A stretch of DNA of 64,000 nucleotides, taken from the NCBI RefSeq assembly GCF_014199195.1, contig NZ_JACIJE010000001.1:1-64000 (forward strand). The letters run 5' to 3'. The translations under genes and the position numbers were made by a program. This stretch comes from Neoroseomonas alkaliterrae (GTDB taxonomy: Bacteria > Pseudomonadota > Alphaproteobacteria > Acetobacterales > Acetobacteraceae). This document shows positions 55,784 through 63,312 of the stretch, piece by piece. Within the stretch, counting starts at the first letter, position 1. Each line of letters opens with the position of its first letter. The notes under the pieces were generated by a model. The model did no database searches, had not been told where the DNA came from, and saw nothing but the letters and a program-made list of their open reading frames with translations.

Positions 55784-56968
55784 ATGACCAGCGCGCCCGC
55801 CATGCCCGTCCTGCCGGTCCGGCGGCGGCTCGTGCTGCATGTGCCGGGCTACGAGCCGCTGCCGCCCGAGGCGCAGCGCCGCCGCCTCGCCCGCGCCATC
55901 GCGCGCACGGCGGCCTGCTGGGGGCTGCGCGCCAGCATCGGCGAGGCAGCCGGGCCGGAGGGCGCCGCCACCCTGCATGCCCGCCTGCAGGGGCCGGACT
56001 GGCAAACCGAGGCCGAGATCCGCATCCTCGCCTGGGACGACCTGATCGCCCGCGACCTCGCCATGCCGCTGCCCGCGCGCATCGCGCGCGGCCTCGCCGT
56101 GCTGGGCCGGCTGCTCGTGGACGGCACGCTCGGCCGCTACGGCCGCGCGCAGCGACGCTACCTCGCCTTCGTCGCGCTGCCGGTCGCGCTGCTCGGCGCG
56201 GCGCTGCTCGCGGGCCTCGCCGCGGGGCTGGCGCTCGGCGGCTGGGCGGGGCTGGTGTTCGGGGCCGGTGTCTCGGCACTCGTGATCCTCGCGGCGGACC
56301 GGCGGCTGCATCTCGGCCATCTCCTCGCCGACTGGATCTTCGCCGCCGACCTCGCGCGCGGCCGGCGCCGGGATGCGGCCGCGCGCATCGCCCGCTTCGC
56401 CGCCGAGATCCAGGCCGCCCGCCGCCGGCGCGACGTGGAGGAGGTGGTCCTCTGCGGCCACAGCCTCGGCATGGTGCTGCTGGTCGAGGCGCTGGCCGAG
56501 GCGCTCGCCGCGGAGCCGGAGCCGCCGCGCCCCGCGCCGCGGCTGGCGCTGGTCGGGCTCGGCTCCTCGGTGCCGAAGATCGCGCTGATGCCGGGCGCGG
56601 ACCGGCTGCGCGCGGCGCTCGCACGCCTTGCCGCCACGCCGCGCCTCGCCTGGGTCGAATACACCTCGCGCCGCGACCTGCTCTCCTTCCATCGCGCCGA
56701 CGTGATGCGGATGCTCGGCATCGCTACCGGGGGCCCGCGGCGGGAAAGCATCCATCCCCGTTCCATGCTCGACGATGCGCAGTGGCGACGCGCGCGCTTC
56801 TCCATGCTGCGCGCCCACCGCGCCTATCTCGCCGGCAATGCGCGGCGCTACTTCTATGACTGGGGCATGATCGCCTGCGGCCCCGGCGCGGCGGGGCGGG
56901 ACGCACCGCCCGACCGCCTGCTCGGCCCCGATGGGGCGCTGGCCCGCCCCCGTGGCGCGGCGGCATGA
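55784..56968 (+). CDS. alpha/beta-hydrolase-like protein with two membrane segments
   Basis: Protein of 394 aa with a serine-hydrolase-like nucleophile elbow VVLCGHSLGMVL (S227). Two hydrophobic segments lie at about 127-170, just ahead of it, so the active face is likely membrane-associated. The N-terminus (LVLHVPGYEPLPPEA) looks like a hydrolase oxyanion strand. No characterised homolog comes to mind. It is 40 bp before an ICMT-like gene and 116 bp after the TlpA-like gene. Confidence 0.6.
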   Translation: MTSAPAMPVLPVRRRLVLHVPGYEPLPPEAQRRRLARAIARTAACWGLRASIGEAAGPEGAATLHARLQGPDWQTEAEIRILAWDDLIARDLAMPLPARIARGLAVLGRLLVDGTLGRYGRAQRRYLAFVALPVALLGAALLAGLAAGLALGGWAGLVFGAGVSALVILAADRRLHLGHLLADWIFAADLARGRRRDAAARIARFAAEIQAARRRRDVEEVVLCGHSLGMVLLVEALAEALAAEPEPPRPAPRLALVGLGSSVPKIALMPGADRLRAALARLAATPRLAWVEYTSRRDLLSFHRADVMRMLGIATGGPRRESIHPRSMLDDAQWRRARFSMLRAHRAYLAGNARRYFYDWGMIACGPGAAGRDAPPDRLLGPDGALARPRGAAA

Positions 56969-57008
56969 GCGCCCGCCTCCGCACACCGGCGAAAGGAAGC
57001 CGCACCGC

Positions 57009-57608
57009 GTGACACCCCTGACCGCGAAACTTCTGCACGCCCTCTGCATGATCGCCTGGTGGGCGATCCGCCGGCCCTTCGAGCGCAAATCCAAGCGCAA
57101 CGTCCTGGTGACGGACGCGATGGACCTGCGCGAGACGCTGCTGCTCGGCATCTCGCTCACCGGCCTCGGCGTGGTGCCGGCGATCTACATCGTCACCGGC
57201 TTTCCCGCCGCGCTGGACCAGGTTTTCTCGCCGCTGCGCGCGACGGCGGGCCTCCTGGTCTTCGTCGCCGCGCTGGCACTGTTCCACGCGACGCACAAGG
57301 CGCTCGGCCGCAACTGGTCGGTGACGCTGGCGGTGCGGCAGGACCATGCGCTGGTGACCGGCGGCGTCTACCGCTTCGTCCGCCACCCGATGTATTCGGC
57401 CTTCTGGCTCTGGGCCATCGCCCAGGCGCTGACCCTGCAGAACTGGCTGGCCGGACCGGCGGGCCTGATCGGCTTCGGCACGCTCTACCTGCTGCGCGTC
57501 GGGCGGGAGGAGGCGCTGATGCGGCGCACCTTCGGCGCCGCCTGGGATGCCTATGCCGCGCGCACGCCGCGCGTCATCCCGTTCCTGCCGCCGCCGCGCG
57601 GGGCGTGA
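57009..57608 (+). CDS. isoprenylcysteine carboxyl methyltransferase-like membrane protein
   Basis: Integral membrane protein of 199 aa with about four hydrophobic segments. The C-terminal ICMT/PEMT fold signature YRFVRHPMYSAFWLW and the EEALMRRTFGAAWDAY block that binds S-adenosylmethionine are present. Bacterial members methylate lipids or are uncharacterised. GTG start at 57009, with AAAGGAAG upstream. It is flanked by two alpha/beta-hydrolase-like genes. Confidence 0.78.
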   Translation: MTPLTAKLLHALCMIAWWAIRRPFERKSKRNVLVTDAMDLRETLLLGISLTGLGVVPAIYIVTGFPAALDQVFSPLRATAGLLVFVAALALFHATHKALGRNWSVTLAVRQDHALVTGGVYRFVRHPMYSAFWLWAIAQALTLQNWLAGPAGLIGFGTLYLLRVGREEALMRRTFGAAWDAYAARTPRVIPFLPPPRGA

Positions 57609-57669
57609 GGCGCCAAGCGCCCGCGCTCAAGCGGCGCGCCGAGGCCGCGCGACCCTTCAGGCCAGGCAG

Positions 57670-58335
57670 ATGCCGGACGACATCCGCACCCGCATGAACC
57701 GACCATCCCACCCCCTGCGACGCCGGCCGGCGCTGCTCCTGCTGCCCGCGCTCGCGGCCTGCGGCACCGCTCGCCCTCCGCACCCCGCCCCGGCCGCGCG
57801 CGGGCGCGTCGTGCTGTTCCGCGGGCTGCTCAACCTGTTCTCGACCGGCATCGACGTGCTCGCGGCCTCGCTGCGCCAGGCCGGCTGGAGCGCCACGACG
57901 CACAACCACAGCGCCTGGCGCGGCCTCGCCGACCGCACCGCGGCGGAGGCGCGGGACGGCGGGCTGCCGCGCCCGCTGGTGGTGATCGGCCATTCCTTCG
58001 GCGCGGATGCGGCCATCCTCTTCACCGGGCGGCTCGGCGCGCGCGGCATCGCGACGGACCTGCTCGTCACCTTCGACCCGAGCTGGATCCTGGCCGTCCC
58101 GCGCGGGCCACGGCGCGTGCTCAACTTCCACCAGGACCGCGACGGCTATTCGCGGCGCCTGCAACCGGAGAATGGCTTCGACGGCACGATCGAGAACCGC
58201 CTCGTCAACGGCCATTCGCACCTGTCCATCGAGAAGGACCCCGCGCTGCACCGCCTCGTGCTGGACCGCCTCGCCGTGCTCGACGGCGCTCGTGTGGCCC
58301 CGGCCCGCCCACCGGGCGCTACGGCAGGCCGGTGA
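57670..58335 (+). CDS. lipoprotein with alpha/beta-hydrolase-like motif
   Basis: Protein of 221 aa. A lipoprotein signal (LRRRPALLLLPALAAC) has lipobox cysteine C31. The nucleophile elbow VVIGHSFGADA follows near 110. A late GHSHL histidine and ENGFDG-type segment are candidates for the triad. ATG at 57670 and ATG at 57694 are both possible; the second gives a more compact signal peptide. The end overlaps convergent ccmI by 17 bases. Function unknown, perhaps a membrane-bound esterase. Confidence 0.65.
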   Translation: MPDDIRTRMNRPSHPLRRRPALLLLPALAACGTARPPHPAPAARGRVVLFRGLLNLFSTGIDVLAASLRQAGWSATTHNHSAWRGLADRTAAEARDGGLPRPLVVIGHSFGADAAILFTGRLGARGIATDLLVTFDPSWILAVPRGPRRVLNFHQDRDGYSRRLQPENGFDGTIENRLVNGHSHLSIEKDPALHRLVLDRLAVLDGARVAPARPPGATAGR

Positions 58336-59119
58336 GGCGGCGCTCCAGCAGGCCGCGCCACGGCGCGTCGGGCGGGGACTCGTTGAGCAGCGCCTGCCAC
58401 AGCGCGCGCGCATTGGCCGGCCGGCCGCTCTCCGCCTCCACCAGCCCGGCCAGGAAGCGCAGGCGCGGGTCGCCCGGATCCTCGGCCAGCCCGCGCGTGA
58501 TCCACCCGGCCGCGCGCTCGGGCGCGCCACGCGCGATCTCCATCTCCGCGATGTCGCCCGCAAGGCCCGCATCGAAGCGCGCCTCGATCGCGCGCGTCCA
58601 GGCGGCGATGGCGGCATCCGCCCGGCCGCGGCTGCGCTCCGCATTGCCGAGCAGCACCCAGCCCTGCCGCGCCTGCTCGCTGCGCGGATCAAGCCCCGCG
58701 AGGCGCTCGCGCAGCGTGGCGAGGATCTGCTCGTCGCGCGCCAGCGCCTCGGCGCGCATGTCATAGGGCGCGGAGGGCATCCCCGGCGTGCCGCGCAGCA
58801 AATAGAGCCCGGCCGCGCCGGCGGCGATCAGCGGCACCAGCGCCACCAGCAGCGCCGGGCTGCGCGCGGCCGAGGCCTCCTCCTCCGCCGCATCGGCGGC
58901 GGCGATCAGGCGGCGCTGCACCTCGACGCGCGCGGCCCGGTGACCGGCCTCGTCGAGCCGCCCGGCCTCGCGCTCGCGGTCGAGCTCGGCCAGTTGCGCG
59001 CGATAGAGCGCGACATCGGCCTCCCGCCGGCCGCGTGCCGCGCGCGGCCGCAGCACCGCGGCGCCGAGCGGCAGCAAGGCGGCAAGCGCCAGCAGGATCA
59101 GCGGTATCCAGACCGTCAT
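58319..59119 (-). CDS. ccmI: cytochrome c maturation protein CcmI
   Basis: Protein of 266 aa that chaperones apocytochrome c for heme attachment. Two transmembrane helices (about 4-22 and about 90-108) surround a cytoplasmic coiled-coil loop with EADVALYRAQLAELDRE, and a TPR-containing periplasmic domain follows (residues about 150-250, e.g. ARQGWVLLGNAERSRGR). Last gene of the ccm operon; its start overlaps the ccmH stop. Confidence 0.92.
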   Translation of the reverse strand: MTVWIPLILLALAALLPLGAAVLRPRAARGRREADVALYRAQLAELDREREAGRLDEAGHRAARVEVQRRLIAAADAAEEEASAARSPALLVALVPLIAAGAAGLYLLRGTPGMPSAPYDMRAEALARDEQILATLRERLAGLDPRSEQARQGWVLLGNAERSRGRADAAIAAWTRAIEARFDAGLAGDIAEMEIARGAPERAAGWITRGLAEDPGDPRLRFLAGLVEAESGRPANARALWQALLNESPPDAPWRGLLERRLTGLP

Positions 59120-59616
59120 GCGCCGCCGCCACGCTCCAGTTCCGCGAGCCGCCGCCGCTCGGCCTCGCTCAGCGGCACGGGCTCGAGGCCCGCCGCGCGC
59201 CGCCGCCGCGTCAGGATCACCAGCAATCCGCCGCCCAGCGCCAGCACCGGCATCGCCCAGAGCAGCGCCGTCACCGCGTTGAAGGGCGGGCGCAACAGCA
59301 CGAAATCGCCATAGCGCTCGTGGACGAAGCGCACCACCGCCGCCCGGTCATCGCCCGCCGCCACCCTCTCCCGCACCAGGCGCCGCAGGTCGCGCGCGAG
59401 ATCCGCATCGCTGTCCTCGATGGACTGGTTCTGGCAGACCATGCAGCGCAACTCGCGCCCGATCTCCTGCGCCCGCGCCTCCAGCGCCGGATCCGGCAGC
59501 CGATCCTCCGGCCTGCCGACGGCGGCGAAGACCGGACCGGCCAGGGCCAGCAGCAGAAGGGACGCGAGAGCGGTGCGGCGGAGCGGAGAGGGGCTCCGCC
59601 CCTCTCCGGACCTCAC
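59116..59616 (-). CDS. ccmH: cytochrome c maturation protein CcmH (CycL)
   Basis: Membrane-anchored thiol reductase of 166 aa. The mature part begins after a signal ending near GPVFAA, and the LRCMVCQNQSI motif holds the redox CxxC that reduces apocytochrome c. A C-terminal transmembrane helix (AVTALLWAMPVLALGGGLLVIL) is present. The likely start is GTG at 59616, which lies inside palindromic element copy 3; GTG codons at 59646 and 59649, also in the element, are alternatives. Thus the first about ten residues are encoded by repeat DNA. Confidence 0.88.
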   Translation of the reverse strand: MRSGEGRSPSPLRRTALASLLLLALAGPVFAAVGRPEDRLPDPALEARAQEIGRELRCMVCQNQSIEDSDADLARDLRRLVRERVAAGDDRAAVVRFVHERYGDFVLLRPPFNAVTALLWAMPVLALGGGLLVILTRRRRAAGLEPVPLSEAERRRLAELERGGGA

Positions 59617-59797
59617 CCCGCCAGAGGCCGAAAGGCCTCTGGACACCACGAACTGGGCGGTCGGAGGGAGGGGCACGGGACGACCACCGCGCAAGGCGCG
59701 CGCGCGGAGCCCCTCCCGCCGACCGCCCAGGTATCGGGTTCCAAGGGCCCTCAGGCCCTTGGCGGGTGGGGTTCCGGGGAGGGCGGAGCCCTCCCTG
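59585..59797. repeat. nested palindromic element, copy 3 (ccmG-ccmH gap)
   Basis: The clearest copy. The left arm (GAGAGGGGCTCCGCCCCTCTCCGG..., 59585 on) and the reverse complement of the right arm (ending GGAGGGCGGAGCCCTCCC near 59797) match almost base for base for about 50 nt, including the CCCGCCA block and the GGCC-hairpin. Inside, CTGGGCGGTCGG pairs with CCGACCGCCCAG (59651 to 59730). The entire unit could form one long branched hairpin. It also supplies the ccmH start region. Confidence 0.85.
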
Positions 59798-59813
59798 CGC
59801 CGACCGCGGCCGC

Positions 59814-60392
59814 TCACGCGAACCTCCGCAGCAGGGGCCTGAGGTCGCGGTCCAGCACGTCCGGTGTGACGGGGCCGGCGAAGCGCCAGCGGATCAGGCC
59901 CTGGCGGTCGATCAGGTAGGTCTCGGGCACGCCGTACACGCCCCAGTCGATGGCGGTGCGGCCCGGTTCGTCGCGGCCGAGCCTCGCATAGGGGTTGCCG
60001 TGGCGTTGCAGGAAGGCGGCCGCGTCGGTCGCGCGGTCCTTGTAGTTGATGCCGAGCACCGGCACGCCTTCGCGCGAGAGGCGCATCAGCACCGGGTGCT
60101 CGACGATGCAGGGCACGCACCAGGAGGCCCAGAAGTTCACGATCACCGGGCGCGGCAGCGGCGCGCGCAGATCGGCCGAGGAGAGCGCCGGCAGGCCCGC
60201 GGCCTCGAGAGGCGGCAGGCTGAACTCGGGCGGCGGGCGGCCGATCAGGGCGGAGGGCACGCCGCGCGGGTCGTAGTCCCCGGTCTGCAGCCCGCGCAGC
60301 ATGGCGTAGAAGCCCGCGCCCGCCCCGACGGCGAGGCCGAGCGGCGCGAACAGCATCCAGCGGCGCGGGCGGGGGGCGGGGGTGTCGCTCAT
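59814..60392 (-). CDS. ccmG: thiol:disulfide interchange protein CcmG (DsbE)
   Basis: Periplasmic thioredoxin-like protein of 192 aa that keeps apocytochrome c reduced together with CcmH. A membrane anchor (WMLFAPLGLAVGAGAGFYAML, about 12-32) leads to IVNFWASWCVPCIVEHP with the active CxxC, then GVYGVPETYLIDR with the cis-Pro. The start at 60392 overlaps the ccmF stop (ATGA). Next gene ccmH begins only after the palindromic element. Confidence 0.93.
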   Translation of the reverse strand: MSDTPAPRPRRWMLFAPLGLAVGAGAGFYAMLRGLQTGDYDPRGVPSALIGRPPPEFSLPPLEAAGLPALSSADLRAPLPRPVIVNFWASWCVPCIVEHPVLMRLSREGVPVLGINYKDRATDAAAFLQRHGNPYARLGRDEPGRTAIDWGVYGVPETYLIDRQGLIRWRFAGPVTPDVLDRDLRPLLRRFA

Positions 60393-62347
60393 GCCGGGGC
60401 GGTCGCTCCCTTGGGTGCTGGGGCGGCCACGCGCATCCGCCGGTCCGACAGCGAGAGACCGCCGCCCAGCGCCATGATCAGCGCGCCGAACCAGATCCAG
60501 GGCGCGAGCGGATTGTGGTGCAGGCGCAGCACGCCGGCGCCCTCCCGCTCCTCGCCGAGCACGGCGTAGAGGTCGCGGATGGCGTTGGTGTGGATGGCGG
60601 CCTCGGTGGTGGTCTGGCGGTCCACGGTGAAGGTGCGGCGCTCGGGGCGCAGCACGGTCACCACCGCGCCGTCGCGCGTGACGGTCACGGTGGCCTGGCG
60701 GGAGGTGAAGTTCGGCCCCTGCCGGTCCTCGATGCGTTCGAGCCGCCATTCGTAGCCGGCGAGCCGCGCGCTCTCGCCCGGCTTCAGCGCCACCAGCGCG
60801 TCGGTGGCCACACCCATGCCCGCGACGCCGGCGATGGTGACGCCCATCCCGGCATGGGCGACGGCCGCGCCCCAGGCCGCGCGCGGCAGGCCGCGGGCGC
60901 GCTGCCAGGCCTGGCCGGGGCGGCGGAAGAGCGCGATGCGGTCGGCGATGTCGGCCGCCGCACCCGCCACGAGCCATAGCGCGAGCGCCATGCCGATCGC
61001 GGGCCAGACCGGGTAGCCGAGCGCCGCGAGATGGAGGAAGCCCACCGCCAGCGAGGCTACCGCCGCCCACCACAGGCGCTGCAGCGCGCCCCAGGCGTCG
61101 CCGCGCTTCCAGGGCAGCATCGCGCCGATCGGCATCGCCAGCACCAGGGGGATGGCGAGCGGCGCGGTCGCCGCGTTGAAGAAGGGCGGGCCGACCGAGA
61201 TCTTCGCCCCGGTGAGGATGTCGGCGAACAGCGGCCACAAGGTGCCGGCCAGCACCACCGCCGCGATCGAGCACAGCAGCAGGTTGTTCAGCACCAGCGC
61301 GCCCTCTCGCGAGATGGGCGCGAAGATGCCCGTCGGCGCGAGCCGGTTGGCCCGCCAGGCGAAGATGCCGAAGGCGCCGGCGACGTAGATCATCAGCAGC
61401 GCGAGGATGAAGACGCCGCGCGCCGGGTCGTTGGCGAAGGCGTGCACGCTGTTCAGCACGCCCGAGCGCACCAGGAAGGTGCCGAGCAGGCTCATGGCGA
61501 AGGCCATGATGGCGAGCAGCACGGTCCAGATCTTCAGCGCGTCGCGCTTCTCGACGACGATGGCCGAATGCAGCAGCGCCGTGCCCACCAGCCAGGGCAG
61601 CAGCGAGGCGTTCTCCACCGGATCCCAGAACCAGTAGCCGCCCCAGCCGAGCTCGTAATAGGCCCACCAGGATCCCAGCGCGATGCCGAGCGTCAGGAAC
61701 GCCCAGGCCACCAGCGACCACGGCCGCACCCAGCGCCCCCAGGCCGCATCCACGCGCCCCTCCAGCAGCGCGGCCACAGCGAAGGCGAAGGTCACCGCAT
61801 AGCCGACATAGCCGACATAGAGCATCGGCGGATGCAGCGCCAAGCCGATGTCCTGCAGCACCGGATTGAGCCCCTGCCCGTCCGGCGGCGGCGGCCAGAC
61901 GCGGTCGAAGGGGTTCGAGGTGAAGATGATGAAGGCGAGGAAGCCCACCGAGACCCAGCCCAGGACCGCGATGACGCGGGCCTTGAGCGCGGTCGGCAGG
62001 TCCCGGCCGAACCCCGCCACCGCCGCGCCGCACAGCGCGAGGATCAGGACCCAGAGGACCATCGAGCCCTCGTGGTTCCCCCAGGTTCCCGTGACCTTGT
62101 AGAGCATCGGCTTGGCCGAATGGCTGTTGGCCACGACGTTGGACACGGTGGTGTCGTTCACCACGAAGGCCCAGACGAGGCAGCCGAAGGCCACCGCGAC
62201 CGCGACCAGCTGGCCCGCCGCCAGCGGCCCCGCCGTGCCCATCCAACGCACGTCCCGCCGCGACGCCCCGACGAGCGGCAGCACCGACTGCGCCACCGCC
62301 AGCACGCAGGCCAGCGCCAGGGCGAAATGACCGAGTTCGGGGATCAT
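60389..62347 (-). CDS. ccmF: heme lyase CcmF
   Basis: Large membrane protein of 652 aa that ligates heme to apocytochrome c. It has about 14 hydrophobic segments, the WWD heme-binding signature in YYELGWGGYWFWDPVENASL, conserved histidines in GNHEGSMVLWVLIL, ALHPPMLYVGYVG and LHSAIVVEK, and a late periplasmic domain. The start ATG at 62347 (MIPELGHFALAL) is family-like; the longer upstream frame runs into palindromic element copy 4. Confidence 0.96.
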   Translation of the reverse strand: MIPELGHFALALACVLAVAQSVLPLVGASRRDVRWMGTAGPLAAGQLVAVAVAFGCLVWAFVVNDTTVSNVVANSHSAKPMLYKVTGTWGNHEGSMVLWVLILALCGAAVAGFGRDLPTALKARVIAVLGWVSVGFLAFIIFTSNPFDRVWPPPPDGQGLNPVLQDIGLALHPPMLYVGYVGYAVTFAFAVAALLEGRVDAAWGRWVRPWSLVAWAFLTLGIALGSWWAYYELGWGGYWFWDPVENASLLPWLVGTALLHSAIVVEKRDALKIWTVLLAIMAFAMSLLGTFLVRSGVLNSVHAFANDPARGVFILALLMIYVAGAFGIFAWRANRLAPTGIFAPISREGALVLNNLLLCSIAAVVLAGTLWPLFADILTGAKISVGPPFFNAATAPLAIPLVLAMPIGAMLPWKRGDAWGALQRLWWAAVASLAVGFLHLAALGYPVWPAIGMALALWLVAGAAADIADRIALFRRPGQAWQRARGLPRAAWGAAVAHAGMGVTIAGVAGMGVATDALVALKPGESARLAGYEWRLERIEDRQGPNFTSRQATVTVTRDGAVVTVLRPERRTFTVDRQTTTEAAIHTNAIRDLYAVLGEEREGAGVLRLHHNPLAPWIWFGALIMALGGGLSLSDRRMRVAAPAPKGATAPA

Positions 62348-62374
62348 GCGGGGTGGCTCCGGTCGCTGCGGGCG

Positions 62375-62503
62375 TCCCGGGGGGCCAGCCCCCCGAACCC
62401 CCGGCCGGGAGGCGAAGGCCTCCCGGACCCTCGATTCCATGGGGCGCGGGGGCCGGGGAGGCCGCAGCCTCCCCGGCGGGGGTCCAGGGGGCGGCGCCCC
62501 CTG
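62375..62503. repeat. nested palindromic element, copy 4 (ccmE-ccmF gap)
   Basis: Shortest copy, about 130 bp. The left arm GGGGGGCCAGCCCCCC then CCCCCGGCCGGGAGGCGAAGGCCTCCCGG matches, as inverted repeat, the right arm containing GGGGAGGCCGCAGCCTCCCCGG and CCAGGGGGCGGCGCCCCCTGG (62483-62503). The core GGCC hairpin is variant. It separates ccmE from ccmF, genes otherwise tightly packed in the ccm operon. Confidence 0.8.
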
Positions 62504-62534
62504 GCCGCGCCCGCGGCCACCGGCACCACAGGCA

Positions 62535-63050
62535 TCATCCCCCGCTCCGTCCCTCGCGCTGGCGTGGCGCGGTGTTCCAGGTCTCGGCGGGCGGCGGGGG
62601 GCCTTCGGCGGGGTTCCAGTGCCCGGCCCGGCGCAGCGCGTCGGCGACTTCGGGGGGCATGTAGGTCTCGTCGTGGCGGGCGAGCACCTCGGTGGCGCGG
62701 AAGCTGCCGTCGGGCAGCAGGCGGCCGAGCGTGACCACGCCCTGCCCTTCGCGGAACAGGTCCGGCAGCACGCCGGAATAGGTCACGGGAATGGCGTTCG
62801 CCCCGTCGGTGACGCGGAAGGTCGCGGCCGGCCGCCCGTCGCTGCCGGTGCGGCGTTCGACCGAGCCGGCCTCGACCAGCCCGCCGAGGCGGATCGCGCG
62901 GTCGCTCGCGGGCGGGTTCGCCAGCACATCGGAGGGCGAGAAGAAGAAGACGATGTTGTCCTGGAAGGCCGTCAGCGTCAGGGCCGTGGCGGTGCCGAGG
63001 CCGAGGCCGGCGAGCAGCAGGACCATCAGGCGGCGCTTCTTGCGTGTCAC
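62535..63050 (-). CDS. ccmE: heme chaperone CcmE
   Basis: Periplasmic heme carrier of 171 aa. An N-terminal membrane anchor (RLMVLLLAGLGLGTATALTLTAF, about 7-29) is followed by the OB-fold domain. Heme binds covalently at H126 in LARHDETY, with Y130 as neighbouring axial residue. GTG at 63050 is the start, as it overlaps the stop of a tiny upstream frame (GTGA) and follows TGAGGG. Confidence 0.93.
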   Translation of the reverse strand: MTRKKRRLMVLLLAGLGLGTATALTLTAFQDNIVFFFSPSDVLANPPASDRAIRLGGLVEAGSVERRTGSDGRPAATFRVTDGANAIPVTYSGVLPDLFREGQGVVTLGRLLPDGSFRATEVLARHDETYMPPEVADALRRAGHWNPAEGPPPPAETWNTAPRQREGRSGG

Positions 63051-63172
63051 TGTCTCATGCCCTCAGACGGCGGGCGATCCGGCCGGCCTGCCTTCGCGCC
63101 GCGCACTGGCGTGCCCGGCGCGGGTGCCGGTCCGGGCACGGTGGCGCCGGCAGGTGCGGCGGCGCGGGTCAT
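63047..63172 (-). CDS. possible 41-residue protein between ccmD and ccmE
   Basis: Open frame of 41 codons, rich in Ala, Pro, Gly and Arg, without membrane segment or known motif. Its ATG at 63172 overlaps the ccmD stop (ATGA) and its stop overlaps the ccmE start (GTGA). That exact stop/start fit on both sides suggests translational coupling, but the composition is what random G+C-rich sequence also gives. It could equally be a spacer. Confidence 0.35.
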   Translation of the reverse strand: MTRAAAPAGATVPGPAPAPGTPVRGAKAGRPDRPPSEGMRQ

Positions 63173-63312
63173 GCGCGCTCTCCCCGCGGGTCGAGCGTCG
63201 CCAGCAGGCGCCTGGCCGCGCGGTGCCGCAGCGCCGCGCCGACCGCCAGCGCGCCGAAGGTGCCGAGCGTCAGCACGTAGGACGCCGTGATGTGCCACCA
63301 GTGCAGGGTCAT
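63169..63312 (-). CDS. ccmD: heme exporter subunit CcmD
   Basis: Small membrane protein of 47 aa that helps release heme-loaded CcmE from the CcmABC complex. One transmembrane helix (about 6-27, WHITASYVLTLGTFGALAV) is followed by a basic tail (LRHRAARRLLATLD), the standard CcmD pattern. The start overlaps the ccmC stop by four bases. Confidence 0.88.
   Translation of the reverse strand: MTLHWWHITASYVLTLGTFGALAVGAALRHRAARRLLATLDPRGERA

Noticed and set aside
59617-60120. Extending CcmH far upstream into the ccmG region
   Set aside because: The added residues are an antiparallel-frame shadow of ccmG and repeat DNA, with no domain; CcmH is normal length with the start near 59616.
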